Shown: one piece after another, positions 17,656 to 25,818 of the stretch
Layout: the number at the start of each line of letters is the position of its first letter
Numbering within the stretch: position 1 is the first letter of the stretch
DNA from: Porphyromonadaceae bacterium UBA4702
GTDB lineage: Bacteria; Bacteroidota; Bacteroidia; Bacteroidales; Muribaculaceae
Reading direction: 5' to 3'
NCBI GenBank assembly: GCA_002404675.1
Contig: DHKE01000016.1
Span: 1-42,217 of the forward strand
DNA: 42,217 bases
Translations under genes and position numbers: made by a program
Notes under the pieces: model-generated
The model's input: the letters and a program-made list of their open reading frames with translations, nothing else
Databases searched by the model: none
Told to the model about the DNA's origin: nothing

Positions 17656-19095
17656 TCAGAGCTGCTTGAGAGGCTTGATGTCCAGCTTCACGGGCTTGAT
17701 CATGTTCTCCGGAGCGAGGACTGTGTCGAGGTCTTCCTTGGAGAGGATGCCGTGTTCGAGCACCAGGTCGTAGACGCTGCGGCCGGTTGCCATGGCCTCC
17801 TTGGCTATCTTGGTTGAGTTCTTGTAGCCGATTACGGGGTTGAGCGCGGTGACGATGCTGATGCTGTTGCGCACGCTCTCCTTGCAATGCTCCTCGTTGG
17901 CAGTGATGCCGCTGATGCAGTTGTCGAGCATGGTCTGGAAACCGTTTATCATAAGGTCGATTGACTCAAAGTCGCACTGTGCCATTACAGGCTCCATGGC
18001 GTTGAGCTCCATCTGCGCGGCGTCGCCGGCCATGGTTACGCACAACTCGTTGCCGATGACCTTGTAGCAAACCTGGTTCATCACCTCGGGGATGACGGGG
18101 TTCACCTTGCCAGGCATGATAGACGAGCCGGGCTGCATAGCGGGGAGGTTGAACTCGCCCAGGCCGCAGCGCGGGCCGCTGGCCAGCAGACGCAGGTCGT
18201 TGCATATCTTGTTCATCTTGACAGCCACGCGCTTGAGGGCTGAAGCATAGCCTACGAGGCATGAAGTGTCGGAAGTTGCGCCCACAAGGTTCTCTGCGAG
18301 CTTGATATCCCAGCCTGTAATCTTGGCGAGCTGGGCAACGCACTTCTCTGCATATCCCGGCTCGGCGCAGATGCCTGTGCCGATAGCGGTTGCGCCCATG
18401 TTGACAGTCAGGAAGTCCTCGGCAGCCTCGTTGAGGTGGCGTATCTCGTCTGTGAGGATAGCGGCGAAACCGCTGAATGTCTGGCCGAGCGTCATGGGGA
18501 CTGCGTCCTCGAGCTGGGTGCGGCCTATCTTGACGATGTGGGCAAACTCCTCGCCCTTTTTGCTGAACGCCTCGATTACCTTCTTGTACTGCTCCACGAA
18601 ACGGAGGTGGTCAAAGTACATGCCGATGTGGATGGCAGTGGGGTAAGCGTCATTGGTAGACTGTGCGCAGTTCACATGGTCGTTGGGCGAGCAGAACTTG
18701 TATTCGCCGCGCTTGTGGCCCATGATTTCGAGAGCGCGGTTGGCTATCACCTCGTTGGCGTTCATGTTGGTGGTAGTGCCGGCGCCGCCCTGTATCATGT
18801 CGATGGGGAAATGCTCGTGGTGCTTGCCGTCGATGATTTCCTGGCAAGCCTGCTCTATGGCCTTTGCCTGCTCATCGGTGAGCAGACCCAGCTCGTGGTT
18901 GGCACGGGCGGCAGCCATTTTGGTAATAGCAAGACCCTTGATGAACATGGGGTATTCATTGAGGTGGAATTTGCTGATTCCGAAATTCTCGATGCCACGG
19001 AGTGTCTGGACTCCGTATAATGCACATTCAGGCACTTCGCGCTCTCCGATCAGGTCAGACTCTGTGCGGAAGCCCTTGCAGCAGTTGTTTTCCAT
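17656..19095 (-). CDS. aspA: Aspartate ammonia-lyase
   Basis: This 479-residue member of the fumarase/aspartase superfamily interconverts L-aspartate and fumarate plus ammonia. The signatures are GAGTTTNMN at 104-112, the STND region near 146-149, and the flexible catalytic loop GSSIMPGKVNPV at 323-334. Length and the N-terminal RTESDLIGEREVPE fit aspartase rather than fumarase class II. In a fermentative Bacteroidales cell it feeds aspartate into fumarate reduction. It has its own promoter and terminator, so it is monocistronic; NadA, which also uses aspartate-derived iminoaspartate, is encoded just upstream. Confidence 0.95.
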   Translation of the reverse strand: MENNCCKGFRTESDLIGEREVPECALYGVQTLRGIENFGISKFHLNEYPMFIKGLAITKMAAARANHELGLLTDEQAKAIEQACQEIIDGKHHEHFPIDMIQGGAGTTTNMNANEVIANRALEIMGHKRGEYKFCSPNDHVNCAQSTNDAYPTAIHIGMYFDHLRFVEQYKKVIEAFSKKGEEFAHIVKIGRTQLEDAVPMTLGQTFSGFAAILTDEIRHLNEAAEDFLTVNMGATAIGTGICAEPGYAEKCVAQLAKITGWDIKLAENLVGATSDTSCLVGYASALKRVAVKMNKICNDLRLLASGPRCGLGEFNLPAMQPGSSIMPGKVNPVIPEVMNQVCYKVIGNELCVTMAGDAAQMELNAMEPVMAQCDFESIDLMINGFQTMLDNCISGITANEEHCKESVRNSISIVTALNPVIGYKNSTKIAKEAMATGRSVYDLVLEHGILSKEDLDTVLAPENMIKPVKLDIKPLKQL

Positions 19096-19178
19096 GGATT
19101 GTATCTATTTTTTATTTCAGTTTTCTATTCTATATGCCGCCAGCGGACGGCAAAAACAGTCCCTGCCGGTGAATTTTG

Positions 19179-19210
19179 CAAAGTTACAAAAGTTCCGCCC
19201 ACTGCACAAA
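19179..19210 (-). promoter_or_regulatory. aspA promoter
   Basis: TTTG (19210-19207) and TAACTTTG (19186-19179) on the minus strand are 20 bp apart, leaving a leader of about 80 nt. Confidence 0.7.
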
Positions 19211-19234
19211 TGTTTTTCGGCATACTTTTTCGTG

Positions 19235-19789
19235 TCAACCCTGGCGCAGACGGCTGAAGAAATGCCACACGGCGATGCCGGCGCTCACCGACACGTTCAG
19301 CGAGTGCTTCACGCCGCATTGCGGTATCTCAAGCACCGCGTCCGCCATATCCACTATCTCCTGGCTCACACCTTCCACCTCGTTGCCAGCCACAAGCAGG
19401 TATCTTTCGTCAGGCGTAGGCGTGAACTCATAGAGAGGCACGGAATCATGCGCCTGTTCGAGGGCGCATATCCTCCACCCCTCGGCCTTGAGGCGGAGGC
19501 ACTCTGCGGCAGCGTCAGGGACATGCCGCCACCTGACGCTGTTCTCTGCGCCGAGGGCGGTCTTGGCTATCTCCGGGTGCGGAGGCGTACCGGTGATGCC
19601 GGCGAGTATCATCTCGCTGACGAGGAAAGCGTCGGCAGTGCGCAGCATCGACCCCACGTTGAGCATCGAGCGCACGTTGTCAGCCATTACCGCAAGCGGC
19701 AACTTTTCCATGCGGAGGTAGTCATCGCAGCTGACGCGCGTCAGTTCTATTATGTTTTTCTTCAGCCTGTCCACAGCGCGGCGTGTCAA
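19235..19789 (-). CDS. RNA methyltransferase, SpoU/TrmH family
   Basis: The 184-residue protein has the three SPOUT-family motifs: NVRSMLNVGSMLRTADAF at 38-55, AGNEVEGVS near 132-140, and IPQCGVKHSLNVSVSAG near 155-171, which forms the SAM-binding knot. It would methylate a ribose 2'-O in tRNA or rRNA; which nucleotide is not clear from sequence. It lacks an N-terminal substrate-binding domain, so it is the small TrmH/TrmL-like form. Its ATG overlaps the nadA stop by four bases, so it is probably translated from the nadA mRNA. Confidence 0.9.
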   Translation of the reverse strand: MTRRAVDRLKKNIIELTRVSCDDYLRMEKLPLAVMADNVRSMLNVGSMLRTADAFLVSEMILAGITGTPPHPEIAKTALGAENSVRWRHVPDAAAECLRLKAEGWRICALEQAHDSVPLYEFTPTPDERYLLVAGNEVEGVSQEIVDMADAVLEIPQCGVKHSLNVSVSAGIAVWHFFSRLRQG

Positions 19790-20769
19790 CTCATCTCGAG
19801 CATACGGCGTATCGGGCGCACGGCCTTCTCCGCCAGTTCGGGGTCAACGGTGATTTCCGGCTGCTCGTCACGCAGTGCGCGGTACAGCTTCTCGAGGGTG
19901 TTCATCTTCATGTACTCGCACTCGTTGCACTGGCACTCCGCATCCTCTGCCGGCGCGGGGAGGAACGTCTTCTCGGGACACTTGCGCTGCATCTCGAAGA
20001 GGATGCCGCTCTCGGTGACAACGATAAACTCCTGCGCCTCGTCGGTGCGTGCAAACTCGAGCAGCGCGGCGGTAGAACCCACCTTGTCGGCGATGAGCTG
20101 CAACGGACGGCGGCACTCCGGGTGCACCAGCACCTTCGCCCCGGCGTGCTCCTTCTTCATTTCGAGTATGCGCTCTATCGAGAACCTGTCATGTACATGA
20201 CAGGCACCGTTCCAGAGAAGCATCTCGCGCCCTGTGACAGAATTGATGTACCCACCGAGGTTCTTGTCCGGTCCGAAGATGATCTTCTCATCCTTGGGCA
20301 GCGCGTCTATTATCTTGCGGGCGTTGCCTGAAGTCACCACTATGTCGGTGAGTGCCTTGACGGCTGCCGAGGTATTGACATAGCTGATGACTGTATAGCC
20401 AGGGTGCTGCTTGATGAACTCCTCGAACTCCTTTGGGTCGCAAGAGTCGGCGAGTGAACAGCCGGCAGCCGCGTCGGGTATCAGCACCTTCTTGTCAGGG
20501 CAAAGTATTTTGGCAGTCTCGCCCATGAAATGCACGCCGCACAGCACTATGATGTCGGCATCGGTGTCGGCGGCAATGCGTGCCAGCGCGAGCGAGTCGC
20601 CTATGTGGTCGGCTATCTCCTGTATTTCCGGTATCTGGTAGTAGTGGGCCATGATGACGGCGTTCTTCTCCTGCTTGAGGCGAAGGATTTCGCTGCGCAG
20701 CTGGTCGGCGGTCATGCCCGGCGTTGAGGTCTCCATTGTTGTTATATCGTTATTTAGATGATTAGACAT
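19786..20769 (-). CDS. nadA: Quinolinate synthase A
   Basis: The 327-residue enzyme condenses iminoaspartate with dihydroxyacetone phosphate to quinolinate in NAD synthesis. Conserved features are AHYYQIPEIQ at 41-50, GVHFMGETAKI, AGCSLADSC, NGACHVHDRF and the final CxCNxC region. C104, C190 and C284 have the spacing expected for the [4Fe-4S] ligands. The first ATG is used here; in-frame ATGs at residues 12 and 19 would also keep the whole catalytic domain. nadB and nadC are not in the window. The next gene is coupled by an ATGA overlap. Confidence 0.95.
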   Translation of the reverse strand: MSNHLNNDITTMETSTPGMTADQLRSEILRLKQEKNAVIMAHYYQIPEIQEIADHIGDSLALARIAADTDADIIVLCGVHFMGETAKILCPDKKVLIPDAAAGCSLADSCDPKEFEEFIKQHPGYTVISYVNTSAAVKALTDIVVTSGNARKIIDALPKDEKIIFGPDKNLGGYINSVTGREMLLWNGACHVHDRFSIERILEMKKEHAGAKVLVHPECRRPLQLIADKVGSTAALLEFARTDEAQEFIVVTESGILFEMQRKCPEKTFLPAPAEDAECQCNECEYMKMNTLEKLYRALRDEQPEITVDPELAEKAVRPIRRMLEMS

Positions 20770-20956
20770 TATAATAATGTGAATACCATATCAACATCAT
20801 CAACAAGGGCTGTCAATAAGTACAATAATTATTTCCTCTGAAATTTGGATATGTCACTTATTGGATGTCTGCTGGTTGTTGTTGACATGCTGTCTACAAG
20901 TGGTGTGAGTGAAAATCAGCGAGATGCGGACATTCTCTACACGCTGTAGATAAGTG

Positions 20957-20964
20957 CAAAGTTA
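20957..20964 (-). promoter_or_regulatory. Possible nadA -7 box
   Basis: TAACTTTG on the minus strand is a full consensus match, but the -33 element is poor and the implied leader is long (about 180 nt). Confidence 0.4.
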
Positions 20965-21272
20965 ATAAATAAGTGGCGAAAGCGGTGCAGACAGCTGTAA
21001 AAAAAGTGTCTGCAACCGTGCCGAGCGGTGTAGAAAGAATGTCATGAAAAATTTGGCTGTAAATTTTGAGGTCTCGATGCCGTGCTGCGTTGTCAAATCC
21101 ACCGGTTTGTGCAAATCCTCGCCATGTGTATTATATAGATGTTTTAGACAGGGTTGTCTACTGCAAAGCAGGGGTTATGGTCAGGTTATTTACAGGTTGT
21201 GTACAAATGTGTGTGCGTGCACGGCTTGCCCTGTAACGTAGAATTAAGGTGTATGAAACATTTTTGAAACAC

Positions 21273-21295
21273 TACGGTGCTTACTTTGCACCGTA
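21273..21295. promoter_or_regulatory. Perfect inverted repeat over the phosphate transporter promoter
   Basis: TACGGTGC (21273-21280) and GCACCGTA (21288-21295) are perfect 8-bp arms around TTACTTT, and the likely -7 element (TTACTTTG, one base off consensus) spans the loop and right arm. The transporter ATG is 18 bp further on. The position suits a repressor operator or a hairpin at the transcript's 5' end. Confidence 0.5.
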
Positions 21296-21313
21296 ATTTA
21301 GCAAGACGAGTAT

Positions 21314-23575
21314 ATGGATATTTTGTTTATGTGCGTCATTGTTTTCCTGTTTCTTCTGGCGGTGTTTGACTTGTCGGTTGGCGTAAGCAATGACGCGGTC
21401 AACTTTCTTAATTCCGCCATAGGTTCGAAGGCGGCTACTTTCAAACGCATATTGGTGATAGCCTCGATAGGCGTGTTCATAGGCGCGGCGATGAGCAACG
21501 GCATGATGGACATTGCACGTCACGGCATTTTCCGCCCGGAAAACTTCTCGTTCTACGACCTGATATGCATCTTCATGGCGGTCATGGTGACTGACATCAT
21601 ATTGCTCGACATCTTCAACACTCTCGGCATGCCGACCTCGACTACCGTGTCGATGGTCTTCGAGCTGCTGGGAGCTACATTCGTGGTTTCGCTCATCAAG
21701 ATGGCTTCGGGAGCTGAAGCGCTGGGCTTCAATGACTACCTCAATACTGAGAAAGCGTTGTCCGTGATACTCGGCATATTCCTGTCAGTGGCGATAGCCT
21801 TCGTGTTCGGTACGGTGGTGCAGTTCATTTCGCGCACCATATTCTCGTTCCGCTACAGCCGCAACATCAAGTGGAAAATCGGCATATTCGGCGGTATATG
21901 CGCTACCGCCATAGTGTATTTCATGCTAATAAAAGGGGCTAAGGACTTGACATTCATGACCCCTGAGGTAAAAGATTGGATTAAGGCTAACACATTGTTT
22001 ATTATTGGCTGTTGCTTTGTCGGCTTCACCATCCTGATGCAGTTGCTGTATTTCATGAAGGTGAACGTGCTTAAAGTGGTTGTGCTTATGGGCACATTCT
22101 CGCTTGCGATGGCATTTGCCGGCAATGACTTGGTGAATTTCATAGGCGTTCCGTTGTCGGGGCTTTCGGCATTTCAGGATTATGTCGCCAACGGAGGAGG
22201 CGACGCTCATGGGTTTATGATGGGTTCGCTGAACGGCCCGGCCAACACGCCTGTAATATTCCTCGTCTGCGCAGGATTGGTAATGGTTGTTTCTCTCGCT
22301 ACTTCGCGCAAGGCGCATAATGTCACCAAGACCGAGATAGGCCTCGGCAGCCAGAACGGCGGCGACGAGATGTTCGGGTCTTCGCGCATAGCCCGGCGTC
22401 TCGTGCGCTGGTCGTTGTCATGCTACAACTGGGTGAAGAGCGTCACCCCTCCGCGTGTGCGCCGCTGGTTCAACGAGCGGTTCAACATGGAGGATGCCGA
22501 GATAGAGCAGGGCGCGTCGTTTGACCTTATACGCGCATCGGTCAACCTGGTGCTTGCCGGCATACTTATAGCGGGCGGCACGTCGCTGAAGCTGCCGCTT
22601 TCCACCACATTCGTCACCTTCATGGTTGCCATGGGTACATCGCTTGCCGACCGCGCTTGGGGTCGCGAGAGCGCGGTGTTCCGCATCACGGGCGTGATTT
22701 CCGTCATCGGCGGCTGGTTCTTGACCGCTGGAGTGGCGTTCATCGGCGCCGGCATCGTGGTGTTTGCAATGCACTGGGGCGGCCACTGGATGATTTTCGC
22801 GCTCGCTGCATTCACAATATTCCTCCTCATCAGAAGCAACCGCCGTTTCCGCGCCAAGAAGGAGGAGGACACCGGCGACACCCTTTTCCGCAGCATCATC
22901 ACCGGCGAGGACAAGAGCCGCACATGGCCGCTGTTGCTGGTGTATATCACAGAGCGTCACAAGAAGTTCATGGAGTATGCTGCCGACAGCTACCGCAAGA
23001 TGACACGTGCATTCATAGATGAGGACGTGCGCACACTCGACAAGACTGACAGCTCGCTCCAGAAGGAAAAGCAGCTGCTGAAAGCTGACCGCCGCAAGGA
23101 GACAATGTGCCTGCGGCAGGTGAACCGCCAGACGGCATTGGAGAAGAGCGCATGGTTTCACCTTGGCAACAACAGTTGCATGAGCATACTCTACAGCTTG
23201 CGCCGCATCAACGAGATGTGCAAGGAGCATGTGGAAAACAACTTCCTGCCCCTGCCCGAAGAATACATGGAGGAATACGAGGTCACTATGACTCGCGTGT
23301 CAGACCTGATGCTGTCGGTGCTGGACATGATGAATGACGACAGTGTGGAGAATGTCAGTGCGTTGCGCCGCTCATGCGACGATGCAAAGGATGCAATTTC
23401 AGACATATACCACCGTCTCTACGCACGCCTCCATGACGGCGACCCTGCCGACATGACGGTGCTGTACGTCTACCTCAACATGCTTCAGGAGACTCGTGAG
23501 ATGGTGTCATCGCTGCGCCGCTACCTGCGTGCATACGCCAAGCTGCGTGACAACTCATACACTGGCAAATCGTGA
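21314..23575 (+). CDS. PiT-family inorganic phosphate transporter fused to a PhoU-like domain
   Basis: The 753-residue protein has the PiT signature GVSNDAVNFLNSAIGSKA at 23-40 and a second, inverted PiT motif in the region GTSLKLPLSTTFVTFMVAMG. About ten membrane segments fill the first 515 residues. From about residue 530 the protein is soluble and helical (TERHKKFMEYAADSYRKM ... ETREMVSSLRRYLRAY), resembling PhoU/DUF47 regulators, which in many bacteria are separate proteins encoded next to pit. It probably imports phosphate by cation symport, with the tail regulating transport. The start at 21314 leaves a leader of only about 20 nt. It is monocistronic, with a terminator at 23647. Confidence 0.88.
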   Translation: MDILFMCVIVFLFLLAVFDLSVGVSNDAVNFLNSAIGSKAATFKRILVIASIGVFIGAAMSNGMMDIARHGIFRPENFSFYDLICIFMAVMVTDIILLDIFNTLGMPTSTTVSMVFELLGATFVVSLIKMASGAEALGFNDYLNTEKALSVILGIFLSVAIAFVFGTVVQFISRTIFSFRYSRNIKWKIGIFGGICATAIVYFMLIKGAKDLTFMTPEVKDWIKANTLFIIGCCFVGFTILMQLLYFMKVNVLKVVVLMGTFSLAMAFAGNDLVNFIGVPLSGLSAFQDYVANGGGDAHGFMMGSLNGPANTPVIFLVCAGLVMVVSLATSRKAHNVTKTEIGLGSQNGGDEMFGSSRIARRLVRWSLSCYNWVKSVTPPRVRRWFNERFNMEDAEIEQGASFDLIRASVNLVLAGILIAGGTSLKLPLSTTFVTFMVAMGTSLADRAWGRESAVFRITGVISVIGGWFLTAGVAFIGAGIVVFAMHWGGHWMIFALAAFTIFLLIRSNRRFRAKKEEDTGDTLFRSIITGEDKSRTWPLLLVYITERHKKFMEYAADSYRKMTRAFIDEDVRTLDKTDSSLQKEKQLLKADRRKETMCLRQVNRQTALEKSAWFHLGNNSCMSILYSLRRINEMCKEHVENNFLPLPEEYMEEYEVTMTRVSDLMLSVLDMMNDDSVENVSALRRSCDDAKDAISDIYHRLYARLHDGDPADMTVLYVYLNMLQETREMVSSLRRYLRAYAKLRDNSYTGKS

Positions 23576-23646
23576 ATCCGGGTTGATGCAAAGACTGTGG
23601 ATGAGTAAAAAGAGGATATAGAATATCCGGAGCATAGGTTTGCTCA

Positions 23647-23680
23647 GGGAGATGGCCCCGGTCGGCCGTCTCCCTATTTT
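23647..23680 (+). terminator. Terminator of the phosphate transporter gene
   Basis: An 11-bp stem (23647-23657 with 23664-23674, one G-U pair) with loop CCGGTC is followed by TATTTTT. Its right arm touches the stop codon of the convergent U32 gene. Confidence 0.8.
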
Positions 23681-24936
23681 TCGTTCTTCTCCCACAGGTA
23701 GAGGCGGTCGCCGGGACGGACGCGCGATGGGACGGGCATGGCGAAACATTCACCTTTGACCACCTGCGGCACCGGGTCGCGCTCGAGCCGCAGCTGCTCA
23801 ACGTCAAATATCAGCGTACCCGTGGTCTTGCCTGTCAGCACCACCTTGTCGCCCGGATGCAGTTCGCCGGCCTCGAGGACAAACTCCCCTACGCCGAGTT
23901 TAGGGAACCACCGCGTGCATTTGGCTATGTACCGCTTGGTGCGTGTGGCTGAAGAGCCGTATTTCGCGCTCCACTCGCCGAGCCGCTGCCCCAGGTAGTA
24001 GCCGTTCCAGAACCCGCGGTTGAATATGCGTCCGAGCCGCGTGTCCCAAGCCTGTATTTTCTCGTCGGAATATGTGCCGTCGCAGATGGACTGCAGCGCC
24101 TCGGAATAGCACTTCACAGCCTCGCTGACATATTCCGGCCCGCGTGCGCGTCCCTCAATCTTGAATATGCGCACGCCGGCATCCACCATCTTGTTGAGGA
24201 AATGTATGGTCTTCAAGTCCTTGGGCGACATGATGTACTGGTTCTCGATGTCAAGCTCCTCGCCAGTCTCGCGGTCGCGCACCGTGTATGCGCGGCGGCA
24301 TATCTGGTTGCACGCCCCTCGGTTTGCGCTCGAGTTCATCTCATGCAGGCTCATGTAGCACTTGCCGCTGACCGCCATGCACAGTGCGCCGTGGCAGAAC
24401 ATCTCTATGCGTATGCGGCTGCCAGACGGCCCGCAGATGTTCTCGCGCTCTATGGCATCGGTGATAGCCTTGACCTGCTCCAGGTTGACCTCGCGGGCCA
24501 GCACCATGACATCGGCAAACTGCGAGTAGAAGCGCACCGTCTCGATGTTGGTCACATTGACCTGTGTGGAGATGTGTACCTCCACGCCAATGCTCCGCGC
24601 ATACATTATGGCTGCGATGTCGGCGGCTATTATTGCCGTGATGCCGCTCTCCTTGGCGCGGTCGATGATGCGGTGCATCAGCTCCGTGTCGCCGTCAAAT
24701 ATTATGGTGTTGACAGTCAGGTAGGTCTTGACACCTCGGGCAGTGCAGTCAGCTGCTATATGCGCCATGTCGTCGGCAGTGAAATTCGCGCTTGAGCGCG
24801 AGCGCATGTTCAGCCCCTCGATGCCGAAATATACGGCGTCTGCGCCAGCGTCAAGAGCCGACGCGAGCGATTCCCAGCTGCCGACGGGAGCCATGATTTC
24901 AAAGTCAGCGCGGCGGTGTGTTCCGTTAGTTTCCAT
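23674..24936 (-). CDS. Peptidase U32 family protein
   Basis: The start at 24936 (METNGTHRRADFEIMAPVGSWESL) puts the APVGSWESL motif near the N-terminus as usual; the longer frame lies too close to the promoter. The 420-residue protein has AGADAVYFG, the U32 signature EMFCHGALCMAVSGKCYMS, and CNQICRRAY. Members were first described as collagenases, but related E. coli proteins (RlhA, TrhP) take part in RNA hydroxylation, and the conserved cysteines fit that better. The C-terminal 80 residues form a beta-barrel-like domain (GDKVVLTGKTTGTLIF). It is a cytoplasmic protein; which RNA or protein it acts on is unknown. Confidence 0.88.
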   Translation of the reverse strand: METNGTHRRADFEIMAPVGSWESLASALDAGADAVYFGIEGLNMRSRSSANFTADDMAHIAADCTARGVKTYLTVNTIIFDGDTELMHRIIDRAKESGITAIIAADIAAIMYARSIGVEVHISTQVNVTNIETVRFYSQFADVMVLAREVNLEQVKAITDAIERENICGPSGSRIRIEMFCHGALCMAVSGKCYMSLHEMNSSANRGACNQICRRAYTVRDRETGEELDIENQYIMSPKDLKTIHFLNKMVDAGVRIFKIEGRARGPEYVSEAVKCYSEALQSICDGTYSDEKIQAWDTRLGRIFNRGFWNGYYLGQRLGEWSAKYGSSATRTKRYIAKCTRWFPKLGVGEFVLEAGELHPGDKVVLTGKTTGTLIFDVEQLRLERDPVPQVVKGECFAMPVPSRVRPGDRLYLWEKNEK

Positions 24937-25006
24937 GATAAGAAATAGAATGTCCTGGCACATGCGCCGTCTGTGGCAGCATGCGCTGGGGGTCACATAT
25001 CAGCTG

Positions 25007-25014
25007 CAAAGTTA
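25007..25014 (-). promoter_or_regulatory. -7 box of the U32 family gene
   Basis: TAACTTTG on the minus strand, 70 bp before the ATG at 24936; the -33 region has only TTTC at suitable spacing. Confidence 0.55.
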
Positions 25015-25090
25015 GCACATTCTTCTGACAGGCGAAAATGCCGCGCCAACGCGCCGCTGCATCATTTATTCGTGAAAAAACGCGCTAATA

Positions 25091-25122
25091 TTTGCATATA
25101 TACCGATAAATGGCTACATTTG
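25091..25122 (+). promoter_or_regulatory. Promoter of the DUF805 gene
   Basis: TTTG (25091-25094) and TACATTTG (25115-25122) are 20 bp apart. An A-rich leader (CAATCAAACAA repeated twice) leads to the ATG at 25175. Confidence 0.7.
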
Positions 25123-25174
25123 CGGCATAATCAATCAAACAACACAATATAAACCCAATCAATCAAACAAAAAC

Positions 25175-25600
25175 ATGGTTCAATTGCAAGTACCTTTCGG
25201 AGAAGCCGTCAAGCGAGCGTTCTCCAAATACTGCTGTTTTTCGGGCCGCGCCTCGCGCTCGGAATACTGGTGGTTCTACCTGTTCAACATTGTGATTTCA
25301 GCAGCCCTGCAAATAATGCAGATTATCGTAGTAGGCGGAGCAGCGGCCAGCGGCAGCTACGGCGGCGCGATGGCTGGCGCCGGAATATTCGCCATTCTCG
25401 CGTGGATATGGTGCATAGTTGCGCTCCTTCCCGGTCTCGGCCTGGTTGTGCGTCGCTTGCATGACATCGGCAAGGGCGGCGGATGGATATTCATCGGCCT
25501 CATACCCGTTGTGGGCGCGATAGTGCTCTTGGTATTTGCATGCCAGGAGAGCGAGATGCAGCCCAACCGCTTCGGCGAAGTCCCCAACCTCGCCAACTGA
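25175..25600 (+). CDS. DUF805 family membrane protein
   Basis: The 141-residue protein starts with the family pattern FGEAVKRAFSKYCCFSGRASRSEYWWFYLFN, has about four membrane segments, and carries the hallmark RRLHDIGKGGGW before the last two. DUF805 proteins are small inner-membrane proteins without an established function. The Gly/Ala-rich stretch between the first segments (GGAAASGSYGGAMAGAG) is longer than usual. It has its own promoter, and no neighbour hints at a role. Confidence 0.9.
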   Translation: MVQLQVPFGEAVKRAFSKYCCFSGRASRSEYWWFYLFNIVISAALQIMQIIVVGGAAASGSYGGAMAGAGIFAILAWIWCIVALLPGLGLVVRRLHDIGKGGGWIFIGLIPVVGAIVLLVFACQESEMQPNRFGEVPNLAN

Positions 25601-25641
25601 CCCCTATCCCATCTGTATTGAACGGAGCCCAAGCGTACTGG

Positions 25642-25677
25642 CAAGGCAGAGGCACGGCACACCGTGTCTCTGCCTTG
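25642..25677. repeat. Long hairpin, palindromic repeat or terminator
   Basis: CAAGGCAGAGGCACGG (25642-25657) pairs with 25662-25677 through 16 bp with one G-U pair, around a CACA loop. It lies 42 bp after the DUF805 gene but has no T tract, so it may be a repeat element instead of a classical terminator. Its core CACGGC...CCGTGTC recurs at 32781. Confidence 0.6.
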
Positions 25678-25770
25678 TCGGGGATAAGCAGAGGACGAAA
25701 TGTGGCTGTTGCCGATAGTGTTGTCCGGTTGCTTATTTATCGGGATTGCGGCAGTTACGGCTTTTTTTAG

Positions 25771-25778
25771 TAACTTTG
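25771..25778 (+). promoter_or_regulatory. -7 box of the ABC permease gene
   Basis: TAACTTTG, 41 bp before the ATG at 25819. A TTG at 25746-25748 is 22 bp upstream, slightly wider than usual. Confidence 0.55.
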
Positions 25779-25818
25779 CGAGGCTGCGCCGGCTAATGCT
25801 GGCCAGCGGCTTTTGCCC

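Larger units (their letters stand above)
20770..21313. other. 544-bp gene-free region between divergent nadA and the phosphate transporter
   Basis: No convincing gene lies here; a 65-codon frame at 21044-21241 has no promoter or recognisable features. The sequence is richer in A/T than its neighbours and repeats short words: CTACA-CGC-TGTAG (20937-20949), TGTCTAC (20891-20897 and near 21157), GTGTAG (near 21029) and TTATTTACAGGTTGTGTACA (from 21186). TGTAGATAA at 20945-20953 differs at one base from the reverse of a DnaA box. TAACTTTG on the minus strand (20964-20957) could be the nadA -7 box, with a leader of about 180 nt, but has no clear -33 partner. Confidence 0.5.

Noticed and set aside
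18653..20200. 515-codon open frame opposite aspA, the methyltransferase and nadA
   Set aside because: It is a shadow of three well-supported genes on the other strand and has no family features.
21044..21241. 65-codon frame with several cysteines in the nadA-transporter gap
   Set aside because: No promoter box near it, no recognisable motif, and it lies in a repeat-rich non-coding stretch.
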